Origin: a virus
Strand: one strand, 5' to 3'
Length of the DNA: 26,772 bases
IMG/VR virus record: IMGVR_UViG_3300028392_000255
Span: 1-26,772 of that record
Positions 11,934-18,415 of this stretch are shown here, in pieces; position 1 is the first letter of the stretch; the number at the start of each line of letters is the position of its first letter. The translations under genes and the position numbers were made by a program. A model generated the notes under the pieces. That model made no database searches. It was not told the DNA's origin and saw only the letters and a program-made list of their open reading frames with translations.

Positions 11934-12577
11934 CCATTTACCCCCGACGCATCGTAGTAATCACAAAAGGAACGGCAAAAATAAACATCCTTTTCAGGAT
12001 CAGGGGCGAGATTATTTTTAGCCGACTCTCTTACTTCTTCTAGCCACTTCAAACCTTCTTGCGCCATTACGGGGTCGTAAGGTTCCGTGTGTTCTCGAAT
12101 ATCCGCCGAAGTTCCATCCCTAGCAATAGCAACGAGAGTGACCTTTTCTACTTCATACCCATTAGCAGTAAGTAAGTATCCATAAACCTGAACCTGCATC
12201 CGTTGTTGAGCACTAGGGAAATAACGAAGGCTTTTAACCTTAGTTGTTTTCCAGTCCACTACTTGTTTTCTATCTTTAATAAAGAGATCTATATGACCGC
12301 GCAATCCTTCAATCGAAAATTCTTGCTCAATCATAAAGTTGTCCCCGAAAGGATCTTCTCTCTTAATCGCTTCTGCAATTCCGGAATGAATAAAAGTTCC
12401 CATAATTGCTGGCAACGAATCTGTTTCATTTATCTTTGGAGCCTTAGTAAGATGCATAAACACTCTGCGACGGCAATCTCCTACCGCAGACGGTCCAACA
12501 TCTACTTGCAAAGATCTGTCTCGCTGATCATCGTGCGCCGCTAGAGCAGTTGCCAGCATTTTTGCTATATCGCTCAC
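11912..12577 (-). CDS. Cas4/RecB-like PD-(D/E)XK exonuclease with Fe-S cysteines
   Basis: 221 aa. Motifs: C35 RRRVF, GTFIH (60-64), GHID with D97, VVDWK with D108 and K110, and QVQVYGY (128-134), the RecB-family nuclease order. C35 with C201, C205 and C216 near the C-terminus would bind a 4Fe-4S cluster as in Cas4 and AddB. No cas1, cas2 or repeat array is present, so this is a phage recombination/DNA-processing nuclease rather than part of a CRISPR adaptation locus. GTG start overlapping the upstream stop by 4 nt (GTGA). Confidence 0.92.
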   Translation of the reverse strand: MSDIAKMLATALAAHDDQRDRSLQVDVGPSAVGDCRRRVFMHLTKAPKINETDSLPAIMGTFIHSGIAEAIKREDPFGDNFMIEQEFSIEGLRGHIDLFIKDRKQVVDWKTTKVKSLRYFPSAQQRMQVQVYGYLLTANGYEVEKVTLVAIARDGTSADIREHTEPYDPVMAQEGLKWLEEVRESAKNNLAPDPEKDVYFCRSFCDYYDASGVNGCPSKSR

Positions 12578-12939
12578 GAAGTCTCCATCCCAGTACGAAC
12601 CGAAGTACCAATCGAGCGAGCAATATCTACCTGAGTTTTAATCCGCGCAGCATTAGCCCTCGCTGCTCGTACCATAGCCTCGGCCCTTGCAATTTGAAAG
12701 TGCAACTCCTCGTTTTCAACAATAGCCATATCCTCGCGCTCTCCTACTGTGTAGTTTTTTCCCATCGGAGATGACTTACTCGATAGCGATAAACGACTCT
12801 TTGCCAGAGATACCTCATAATGAGCCTTCGTCGTAAAATACGCCTCCTCGGCAGATGCAAGGTAGTCGTGACACATATCCAATTCTTTAGACAGTTCTTT
12901 GAGTCGTTTCTCAACCTGCATAGGCGTTACGACGCTCAT
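12574..12939 (-). CDS. Coiled-coil hypothetical protein
   Basis: 121 aa, almost entirely helical: VEKRLKELSKELDMCHDYLASAEEAYFTTKAHYEVSLAKSRL, then a short break (SSPMGKNYT) and ENEELHFQIARAEAMVRAARANAARIKTQVD. This predicts an antiparallel helical hairpin or coiled coil. It directly precedes the Cas4-like nuclease and overlaps it by 4 nt, so it could be a structural partner in recombination. Family not recognised. Confidence 0.82.
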   Translation of the reverse strand: MSVVTPMQVEKRLKELSKELDMCHDYLASAEEAYFTTKAHYEVSLAKSRLSLSSKSSPMGKNYTVGEREDMAIVENEELHFQIARAEAMVRAARANAARIKTQVDIARSIGTSVRTGMETS

Positions 12940-13082
12940 TTTTGTAACCCGTGTTTCACTATTGCGATTGCCACCATTTTAGTTCGACTCGTAGCCGCAT
13001 ACCAGTCCGGCGAAATATCTTTAGGCACTTCTATTGCTTCAAGATCCATAGCGATTTGATTACGCAATTCTTGTTCGCTCAT
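12936..13082 (-). CDS. 48-aa hypothetical protein
   Basis: MSEQELRNQIAMDLEAIEV then DWYAATSRTKMVAIAIVKHG: a small helical protein. ATGA overlaps of 4 nt join it to both neighbours, which is the main support for coding, together with an intact frame filling the gap. Not recognised. Confidence 0.72.
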   Translation of the reverse strand: MSEQELRNQIAMDLEAIEVPKDISPDWYAATSRTKMVAIAIVKHGLQK

Positions 13083-13279
13083 TTTCCAACCTTTCTAAAG
13101 AAAAACTTTTTGCCTACATACTCGCACTCGTAATTTATATGATTTTGTAATTTACGCCTACTGTTGAATTTGGCCTCACACTCACTTTCGAGGCAGTGAA
13201 AACGATCCCAATTCCACCACAAATTGACATCTGCCACTATATGAAAACCTAGTATTTGACGAGCAGTTTTGATTTTCAT
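13079..13279 (-). CDS. C2H2/C2HC-type zinc-finger protein
   Basis: 66 aa. The finger HCLESECEAKFNSRRKLQNHINYEC has two Cys, the conserved hydrophobic/Phe-Leu spacing of a classical finger, and His plus Cys as second ligands. The N-terminus (KIKTARQILGFHIV) and basic tail (GKKFFFRKVGK) suit nucleic-acid binding. Coupled by 4-nt overlaps on both sides. Confidence 0.8.
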   Translation of the reverse strand: MKIKTARQILGFHIVADVNLWWNWDRFHCLESECEAKFNSRRKLQNHINYECEYVGKKFFFRKVGK

Positions 13280-13542
13280 TTTTTCTCACCCAACGCAATC
13301 GTCGCGCATATATCTTGAACCTGCATCGCTACATTTTCGATTCCGTATTTAACGATTTTCTTTTTATCCTTAACCAGATCAAGAGCGCAGATTTTGTCGT
13401 AAATTTCTAGTCTGATTTCTGTTTCAAGTCTTGCCATCAAACGAGAAACCATTTCAGATAACTTTTCGTCTGTAGGTGCTTTAAGGATCAACTTGCCATC
13501 TTTAATGCCCCAATGAAGTTCGTCTTTGCAAAAAATTTTCAT
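13276..13542 (-). CDS. Hypothetical protein, 88 aa
   Basis: The start is taken as the ATG overlapping the upstream stop by 4 nt; an earlier in-frame ATG lies inside the winged-helix gene. It begins MKIFCKDELHWGIKDGKLILKA (beta) and continues as a long amphipathic helix (SEMVSRLMARLETEIRLEIYDKICAL). No family recognised. Confidence 0.8.
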   Translation of the reverse strand: MKIFCKDELHWGIKDGKLILKAPTDEKLSEMVSRLMARLETEIRLEIYDKICALDLVKDKKKIVKYGIENVAMQVQDICATIALGEKK

Positions 13543-13814
13543 ATCAACATCCCATCCTCTGATGCTCGCCAAACGATGCACCGATTTCCTTTTTCATTAG
13601 GTCGAGTTAATCCAGTATCTAATACAAGTCCAATATCTACAAGCGCACCACGAATAGGGCGAACCGTGTTGCCTTCGAGGTGAAGATACTTTTCGATTTC
13701 CTGATCAGTCGCTCCCTGCATCCCTCTATTAAGAAGCATTTCGTAAACTCTTTTTTTAAGAGTTCCGATTTTAGGTTCAATCTTTTGTCGTGCTTCAATC
13801 GAAGTTTGTTTCAT
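13539..13814 (-). CDS. Winged-helix DNA-binding protein
   Basis: 91 aa. GTLKKRVYEMLLNRGMQGATDQEIEKYLHL (helices 1-2), EGNTVRPIRGALVDIGLVLDTG (recognition helix) and TRPNEKGNRCIVW (wing) form a typical wHTH of the type common in phage replication operons. May regulate the operon or act in replication. The ATG overlaps the preceding stop by one base (TAATG). Confidence 0.88.
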   Translation of the reverse strand: MKQTSIEARQKIEPKIGTLKKRVYEMLLNRGMQGATDQEIEKYLHLEGNTVRPIRGALVDIGLVLDTGLTRPNEKGNRCIVWRASEDGMLI

Positions 13815-14359
13815 TATGACAACTCCTGAACTCGCTTATTAAGCGCATCTTTAATTGTCGTACCCTTGACCTTTATATCCAAAAAATCCTTTTCGTCTGC
13901 CCATATTTGACGAAGGCGAGTAACATCATTAGTTTCAGTAATTAGATCAAGAATTTTTTCTAAACGCTCCAACTGCTCCGGAGTAAATGTGCGAATAACC
14001 GAAAGATTGCGACGAGGTTCTTTTTCGTAGCGTTCTACTTTTTCCATTTCTTCCCGCGAAGGTCGCTTATTTCCGGAAAAAATAAAGTTAGCAAGCGCAC
14101 GACCTACGGCACTTGTTTCACATACTTCAAGAGCAGACGATTTAGTCACCATCGAAGCCCCGACAATTTCTTCTGCCATTCCAGTTGTTACGCAACGAGA
14201 ATCTTCTCTGTCGGTAAAAACATAAGCCTTGATAATGAAACGATTCTCGTCTTGGTAAAGCACATCCGTATGAATTCTTCCATTCGGAAATTGCTCCCAA
14301 AACTTTTTGATACGGGATTCGACTGTATCGTAATCCTCTAAATTAAAACGACCTGCCAT
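13814..14359 (-). CDS. Conserved phage replication-region protein, possible ssDNA-binding/annealing factor
   Basis: 181 aa from the ATG at 14359 (AGAAGG 8 nt upstream; a start 15 codons earlier would lie inside the previous gene). The layout NLEDYDTVESRIKKFWEQFPNG, RFIIKAYVFTD, GMAEEIVGAS, then LEVCETSAVGRALANFIF resembles a widespread actinophage family near recombination genes, sometimes called ssDNA-binding. ETSAVGRAL is its hallmark and also recalls Erf/Rad52-like annealing proteins. The C-terminus carries an EQLERLEKILDL helix. The family is recognised with moderate confidence; the activity is inference. Confidence 0.82.
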   Translation of the reverse strand: MAGRFNLEDYDTVESRIKKFWEQFPNGRIHTDVLYQDENRFIIKAYVFTDREDSRCVTTGMAEEIVGASMVTKSSALEVCETSAVGRALANFIFSGNKRPSREEMEKVERYEKEPRRNLSVIRTFTPEQLERLEKILDLITETNDVTRLRQIWADEKDFLDIKVKGTTIKDALNKRVQELS

Positions 14360-14360
14360 T

Positions 14361-14513
14361 TTATTTGCCTTCTTTCTCTTGAAAAGGGTTAGGTGCGAAT
14401 ACATCTAACCTGCCAGCCTTTATTGCATTTATACAAGAGAAGCACAACAGCGCACCACTCTCGAATGTATAACCAAGTTTATTTTCCGAACACATTACGC
14501 ACTTTAAATTCAT
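14361..14513 (-). CDS. 50-aa zinc-ribbon protein
   Basis: MNLKCVMCSENKLGYTF and LLCFSCINAIKAGRLDVF give two CxxC pairs spaced about 22 residues apart. The ATG shares one base with the upstream TAA (TAATG); an ATG eleven codons earlier is inside the previous gene and is not used here. It resembles the short-operon ribbon protein at 9830-9991. Function unknown. Confidence 0.8.
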   Translation of the reverse strand: MNLKCVMCSENKLGYTFESGALLCFSCINAIKAGRLDVFAPNPFQEKEGK

Positions 14514-15298
14514 TACATCCACTCCCCTTCGATTAAAACAGTACATTTTGCAGGTCGCTTAGCGAATCCGAATAGAAGATCATCATTAGAAGGAGTTACT
14601 GTTGCAGTAAAACGAATCTGCATACCAGCCTTAACATCGCGATATTCAGGAACGCTTGACCAAACTTTAAAACCGAAAACATCTTGAACGAGCATCTTCA
14701 TTTGGAATCCGTAATCATTTTCGTAAGACTTAACACTAAGGATAATTCCGTCAATAGAGATGCGACCTTCGGGACACTTAACACCTTGCGCAATTAGTTC
14801 GGCACTTTTTGCATCGCGTTCAGCCTTACGAACTTTTTGCTCATCAACTTGCACGAACAGTTTAGCGACTAAATCAAGTTGCTTTGTAGAAAGAGTCGCA
14901 TCACGCTCGAACTTTCCAGCAAGATCAGCAAGAATGTAATGTTCTTCACGACGAGCGATAAGTTCATTAACGATTGGAAATTCAATTTTAAAAGCATCAA
15001 CGCGCTCCGCAATAGTTTTGCGCTGAGCATTTAGACGACCTTCTGCGCGAAGAGCATCGAACTCTGCGCGAGTAATTCCAAAACGAGAATCGAGACAAGT
15101 TTCGCCAACATTAATGATTTCGCCAGTAGAAAGATTTTTTAATTGAGCAACATAACGAATACGAGATCCACAATGATCGCAGTTGAGAAGATACTTATCG
15201 TCCTCGTTGTCGCAAGTGTCATAGCACTTAATAAGTTGATAATTATCAGGATTAAAATCCTTATTACCAGCCTGATGAATTGTTGAAGCCTTTGCCAT
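14513..15298 (-). CDS. Zn-ribbon and OB-like DNA-associated protein, first gene of replication operon
   Basis: About 261 aa. Two adjacent ATGs are possible; the second is chosen because AAAGG then lies 7 nt upstream. The N-terminal region has CDHCGSRIRYVAQLKNLSTGE and VGETCLDSRFG, a zinc-binding module found in phage and polyvalent proteins. The middle (about 90-170) is a charged helical segment with many Arg/Glu. The C-terminus (RISIDGIILSVKSYENDYGFQ, FGFKVWSSVPEY, IRFTATVTPSNDD) reads as an OB-fold-like beta barrel. Nucleic-acid binding is likely. First gene behind promoter copy C. Confidence 0.85.
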   Translation of the reverse strand: MAKASTIHQAGNKDFNPDNYQLIKCYDTCDNEDDKYLLNCDHCGSRIRYVAQLKNLSTGEIINVGETCLDSRFGITRAEFDALRAEGRLNAQRKTIAERVDAFKIEFPIVNELIARREEHYILADLAGKFERDATLSTKQLDLVAKLFVQVDEQKVRKAERDAKSAELIAQGVKCPEGRISIDGIILSVKSYENDYGFQMKMLVQDVFGFKVWSSVPEYRDVKAGMQIRFTATVTPSNDDLLFGFAKRPAKCTVLIEGEWM

Positions 15299-15301
15299 CA
15301 T

Positions 15302-15434
15302 CTTGCCTTTCGTTCGGGGGTTCCTTCTCTGGAACCTGATAAGAGAAATCTACCCCATAGATTACGGAATGGGAAGCATTTGCCGAAAAAGGTTAAAAAA
15401 AGATTTTGGGCGGGTCTTGTGGCAGGATGAGCCT
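15302..15434. other. Divergent intergenic regulatory region
   Basis: 133 bp between the replication operon (leftward) and the only rightward gene. It holds promoter copy C, its 6-bp leader hairpin, and the AATCTA-CCCCA-TAGATT inverted repeat (15347-15363), which puts a TAGATT -10-like box on both strands. To the right lie an A-rich tract (GGTTAAAAAAAGATTTT) and the Shine-Dalgarno AGGA for the plus-strand gene. No RNA gene is recognised. Confidence 0.55.
15319..15352 (-). promoter_or_regulatory. Shared promoter/leader motif, copy C
   Basis: Minus strand TAGATTTCTCTTA (15340-15352), then a perfect GGTTCC-AGAGAA-GGAACC hairpin (15319-15336), then the Shine-Dalgarno AAAGG of the 15298 gene. TAGATT is the candidate -10. 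The hairpin differs in sequence from copies A and B but occupies the same position, arguing for a conserved 5' mRNA stem. Confidence 0.63.
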
Positions 15435-15635
15435 ATGATCAGAGTTCAAATAAGCCTATGGAGCCTTGCCGTCGTGGTCGAGGCTGAACTCAAATACCCT
15501 GACCAGATAGACGATATTGTGAACAGGGCAGGAACCCTCTTTATGACCGGCTTGATGGCTGCCAAAAATCAAGAATTAGACATTATTCAGGGTAATTTCC
15601 TTGACCCCGATGAAGAAATAGCCGAAGAGGATTAA
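15435..15635 (+). CDS. Hypothetical protein, the only plus-strand gene
   Basis: 66 aa from an ATG with AGGA 7 nt upstream. MIRVQISLWSLAVVVEAELK, then DDIVNRAGTLFMTGLMAAK and a very acidic tail (LDPDEEIAEED). Not recognised. The frame is also open upstream, but the Shine-Dalgarno decides this start. No minus-strand ORF competes in this interval. It ends convergently, with its TAA overlapping the stop of the Ntn-hydrolase gene (TTAA). An oppositely transcribed singleton flanked by a repeated promoter motif could be a regulator. Confidence 0.68.
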   Translation: MIRVQISLWSLAVVVEAELKYPDQIDDIVNRAGTLFMTGLMAAKNQELDIIQGNFLDPDEEIAEED

Positions 15636-16165
15636 CTCTTTTTTTGCTCCATAAAGAGAAAAGGTTCAGCCGTGTAAGGATCATATTTGCTGGCAATTTT
15701 TAAAGCCCATTCCAGCGAGGCTCCGGCACTCAAAGCCCCAATCGCAAGGCTAGATCCAGACCCCACTCCATAAATTCCCGACGAGTCTAGGCTTACTGCA
15801 AAATCGTCCCCTACATCAAAAACTTCACCGGCAACCGCAATTAGAAATCCGAATCGAGTTTCTTCCTCTTTATCATCTTCTAACTTTAGGTCGTTATCCT
15901 TAAAACATTGTTTTAGGGAAGGGATTACCTTACTAATAACGAAATGATATAAATCTTTTTTATCCCCCACCGTAGGCGAAGGCGGATTCCAAATATGTTG
16001 GGCTACATCGCAATAACTAGAAAGACCGCTTCCAGCGATTATGTACTGACCCCTTTGAGAAATCTTCACCATACGGGGATGATTAAATTTTCTCGTAGCA
16101 GTCACCAAAGAATCGGCCCCAAACCTGACCCCATCTTTATCTTGAACTGCCACGATAGTTGTCAT
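15632..16165 (-). CDS. Proteasome beta/HslV-like Ntn-hydrolase
   Basis: 177 aa, about HslV size. After Met removal the chain begins TTIVAVQDKDGVRFGADSLV: Thr1 is the N-terminal nucleophile, Asp17 is in GADS, and Lys33 is in HPRMVK, exactly at the canonical proteasome numbering. A YGVGSGSS motif (131-138) corresponds to the Ser129/Gly region, followed by a helix (ASLEWALKIASKYDPY). There is no propeptide, as in HslV. It is predicted to be an active threonine peptidase of a self-compartmentalising type; no AAA+ unfoldase is nearby. The Shine-Dalgarno is weak, so coupling to the phosphoesterase is likely. Substrate unknown. Confidence 0.88.
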   Translation of the reverse strand: MTTIVAVQDKDGVRFGADSLVTATRKFNHPRMVKISQRGQYIIAGSGLSSYCDVAQHIWNPPSPTVGDKKDLYHFVISKVIPSLKQCFKDNDLKLEDDKEEETRFGFLIAVAGEVFDVGDDFAVSLDSSGIYGVGSGSSLAIGALSAGASLEWALKIASKYDPYTAEPFLFMEQKKS

Positions 16166-17188
16166 TTAATCTAACCAGACTTGATATTGAGCCGTGACTC
16201 TACCTTTTTCTGGATCAACGAAGTGTAATCTTTGAGACGGCATCCCACTAGCAGCCATCGAATCTCTTGCGTATCTGTTATCGCTTTCAGTAGAGCCAGT
16301 CCAGTAAAGGTTAAAGTTTTTCTGAATTGGTTCCTGAGCGTGACGATGGTAATGCCCTAAATAGATATCGTGGAAATCATAATCGTGCGCTCCGGCTTTC
16401 CATCTATTTGCCCCCGCAATCCAAGCCGCAGGAGAAGCAAAACCAGAACGACCCAACTCATCGCCGTGCATTAGCAAGGCTCTGTAATTGCCGACAGCCA
16501 CTTCTTGAATATCTTCTGGGCAATCTTCCCAAGTTAATCTTTTTTCATTACTTAGCATTTTCCGTGCAAACTCGTAACACATCCGGTCCACATTGTCGTT
16601 CTTTGGGACTTCCGCTCGCTTCCCGCCAATTCGCCCGTGATTTCCCCACTCAGCAACGACGGTTACTTTTTCAAAGTTAGCAAGCATTAACCGAACAAAA
16701 TCTTCTAATAATCGAGAAACAGTAGTGAATTGAGTAAATAGGCTTGAATCTATCTGCCAAAGTTGAGCAGGATAATTGAACAAACCTTCCACCATATCCC
16801 CACCAAACATAACGACGCACTCTTTAACGGGGTGATGTTGTCTTTGGAGATCAGTAAGCAAGACAATTTTGTCTGCAAACTGGAGAACCCTTTTACGCAT
16901 AATTTCAGAGTTATACGAGGTTGTAACTTTTGCTCCTTGCCAGTCCGTAGAATGAACAAGAGCCACTTCGGATTTTGCTTTTCTTTTATCTATCTTAGGA
17001 GCCGGAATAGGCGGGACTTTACCGAGGGCAAGCATCGCTTCATACGCGCCTAATTGAGTTGCTTCAACTAATTGGTCATTACGAATCTTAGCCGCGGCTA
17101 GTTGCCTTTGAGCATTGTTTAACGCTCGTTGTAAATCTTCTATTTGTTGATTTGATTCCGCTTCATTAAGTTGATCTTCAAGACTCAT
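16166..17188 (-). CDS. Calcineurin-like metallophosphoesterase (Mre11/SbcD-type)
   Basis: 340 aa from the ATG at 17188; a TTG one codon earlier is not needed. All five motifs are present: HSTDWQG (D82), GGDMVEG (D131), WGNHGR (N183, H184), MHGDE (H241) and GHYHRH (H279, H281), giving a two-metal phosphodiesterase active site. The first 45 residues form a coiled coil (NQQIEDLQRALNNAQRQLAAAK). Proteins of this type in actinophages are annotated as DNA exonucleases or phosphoesterases. Overlaps the upstream gene by 11 nt and abuts the Ntn-hydrolase gene. No SbcC/Rad50-like partner in the window. Confidence 0.92.
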   Translation of the reverse strand: MSLEDQLNEAESNQQIEDLQRALNNAQRQLAAAKIRNDQLVEATQLGAYEAMLALGKVPPIPAPKIDKRKAKSEVALVHSTDWQGAKVTTSYNSEIMRKRVLQFADKIVLLTDLQRQHHPVKECVVMFGGDMVEGLFNYPAQLWQIDSSLFTQFTTVSRLLEDFVRLMLANFEKVTVVAEWGNHGRIGGKRAEVPKNDNVDRMCYEFARKMLSNEKRLTWEDCPEDIQEVAVGNYRALLMHGDELGRSGFASPAAWIAGANRWKAGAHDYDFHDIYLGHYHRHAQEPIQKNFNLYWTGSTESDNRYARDSMAASGMPSQRLHFVDPEKGRVTAQYQVWLD

Positions 17189-17444
17189 CAAATCCCGCTA
17201 TCTCTTTTCCGTGCTTCGTGTATCCCTCTTTATCAAGCCACGAATCTTCCTTGAACGGGTTGTGAAATAAACGAACGGATTTAAGCGCATCCATCATAAG
17301 CGCAACTTGATACGCAGGAATATCATCTTCGAGTTTAAGAAATCCAGCCCATACCCGACCAATAGCGGTGAATTCATTATCGGCATCACCATATTCATCA
17401 AGTCGTTCGGCAAGGATTTCGTTTACTTTTTTGGACACCGGCAT
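17178..17444 (-). CDS. DUF6378-like protein
   Basis: 88 aa. The layout ILAERLDEYGDADNEFTAIGRVW, IPAYQVALMMDALKSVRL and KEDSWLDKEGYTKHG matches, from memory, the small helical DUF6378 family of phages (ERxxxYGD ... KxxR ... DSWxDxxGY), which recalls MazG-like all-alpha NTP pyrophosphohydrolases, though the acidic EExxE motif is not evident. It may act on nucleotides. Overlaps both neighbours (22 and 11 nt). Confidence 0.82.
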   Translation of the reverse strand: MPVSKKVNEILAERLDEYGDADNEFTAIGRVWAGFLKLEDDIPAYQVALMMDALKSVRLFHNPFKEDSWLDKEGYTKHGKEIAGFDES

Positions 17445-17665
17445 TGACCGTTCTTATGAGCGCGAATTGAATCGCTACTTGTTTTATGATTCTCGGCCCT
17501 AAGAGCCTTAACGATTAACGATACTGGGTAATTTTTTGCCCAAGCAGTTTCTAAAGATTTTTTATCTTCATCCGAAAGCGAATTAAAAAGTTCTTGATAC
17601 GCGCAAAATTCGCCAACAATTCTCGCTTTCTTGCCGTACATTTCTAAAGTATTTTGCAAAGTCAT
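17423..17665 (-). CDS. Small HTH-like protein, first gene after late terminator
   Basis: 80 aa. LSDEDKKSLETAWAKNYPVSLIVKALRAEN followed by SSDSIRAHKNGQCRC: a helix-turn-helix-like segment ending in HKNGQCRC, a tail I recall from small actinophage proteins. A strong Shine-Dalgarno (AAAGGGGG) precedes the ATG. TACGGT (17689-17694, minus strand) could be a -10, and CTCCC-AAA-GGGGG could fold as a short leader hairpin, loosely like the other operon heads. Confidence 0.8.
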   Translation of the reverse strand: MTLQNTLEMYGKKARIVGEFCAYQELFNSLSDEDKKSLETAWAKNYPVSLIVKALRAENHKTSSDSIRAHKNGQCRCPKK

Positions 17666-17704
17666 AACGCCCCCTTTGGGAGAAGGCTACCGTATCGCTA
17701 AGTA

Positions 17705-17736
17705 AAAGCAAAAACCCCCGATGGTGAGTCGGGGGT
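17705..17736 (-). terminator. Intrinsic terminator closing the late operon
   Basis: ACCCCCGA (17714-17721) and TCGGGGGT (17729-17736) form a perfect GC-rich 8-bp stem with a 7-nt loop. On the minus strand it is followed by TTTTTGCTTTT. It lies just past the holin-candidate gene, separating late structural/lysis genes from the next operon. Confidence 0.9.
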
Positions 17737-17756
17737 CATTGCCGGATGGAAACTTA

Positions 17757-17975
17757 TCAGACTTTAGGAGTTCCGTCTGGGTTTAGTTCAGTAATTCCAT
17801 ATTGGTTCGTAAGCGGAGTTACGATAAGAGTAAGCGCGGCTACGGCAGATCCAGCAAGAGCCGACCACACCGGATTGAGATGCAAAGTGTGAACATATTT
17901 TACGCCTTCTGCAAAAGCCGCTCCAAGTAAAGCGATAAGAGCGTGACGAAGTTGAGGTGAGAGTTTTTCTAGCAT
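17757..17975 (-). CDS. Holin candidate
   Basis: 72 aa with two hydrophobic spans: RHALIALLGAAFAEGVKYV (about 10-28) and WSALAGSAVAALTLIVTPL (about 36-54), joined by a short loop, with a polar C-terminus (GITELNPDGTPKV). This is the size and topology of class II holins, which open the membrane for endolysin release. It is the last gene of the lysis region, sharing a TAATG overlap with the HNH gene, directly before the terminator. Function inferred from topology and context. Confidence 0.75.
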   Translation of the reverse strand: MLEKLSPQLRHALIALLGAAFAEGVKYVHTLHLNPVWSALAGSAVAALTLIVTPLTNQYGITELNPDGTPKV

Positions 17976-18415
17976 TACTTTCCTTCTTTCGTTATGTGTT
18001 CAGCGGCGGGCAAAGTACCTGCCGCCCTATATCTTAGCGATTCCCACAACGGAGCGGGAATTGCGTGTATCCCAAAATGAGTCCGATGGTGAGCCGTACA
18101 TAAAACTTCGAGATTTCCGGGGGATTCAATCCACGCTTGAAAATCTTCATCGCTTTCAAAATGAAGCCCAAACGCTTCTTCTATCTTTTTCGTGTCCGTG
18201 CTGTTGATTTGGCTAAATTCAATATGAGAATGATGCAACTCAGCCCCGCCAGAACAGAGATCATCGTCGATAATGCACTTCCAAAGACCTTGCTTTTTTA
18301 GGCGGGTTTTGGCGGCATTAAACAGATGATAGTGAGGGTCGCTTTCGCGGGGTTCGTGTTCAGGGATATTGGTAATGAGGTGAAGCGTTAGGGGAGTCGA
18401 GTGAGCATCGGTCAT
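17975..18415 (-). CDS. HNH-type nuclease-like protein in the lysis region
   Basis: 146 aa. KCIIDDDLCSGGAELHHSHIEF (C47, C54, H61, H62, H64), then SPGNLEVLCTAHHRTH (N101, C106, H109, H110) is an HNH/beta-beta-alpha-metal pattern. C47 and C54 are spaced wider than the usual CxxC. It is flanked by metallopeptidase and holin genes with 4-nt and 1-nt overlaps, so it is a stable part of the operon rather than a free-standing homing endonuclease insertion. Role unclear. Confidence 0.8.
   Translation of the reverse strand: MTDAHSTPLTLHLITNIPEHEPRESDPHYHLFNAAKTRLKKQGLWKCIIDDDLCSGGAELHHSHIEFSQINSTDTKKIEEAFGLHFESDEDFQAWIESPGNLEVLCTAHHRTHFGIHAIPAPLWESLRYRAAGTLPAAEHITKEGK

Noticed and set aside
11912-12577. 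Remnant CRISPR adaptation locus because of the Cas4-like nuclease
   Set aside because: No cas1, cas2 or repeats nearby; the gene sits in a phage recombination operon.
14361-14546. Longer starts for several genes (14546, 14404, 13581, 8897, 7712, 7410)
   Set aside because: Each longer start lies inside the upstream gene or leader without a ribosome site; ATGs with stop-start overlap or a good Shine-Dalgarno were preferred.
17689-17694. Fourth copy of the shared promoter upstream of 17665
   Set aside because: TACGGT and a short CCC/GGG hairpin are loosely similar in arrangement, but the 13-mer itself is absent, so it is not listed as the same element.
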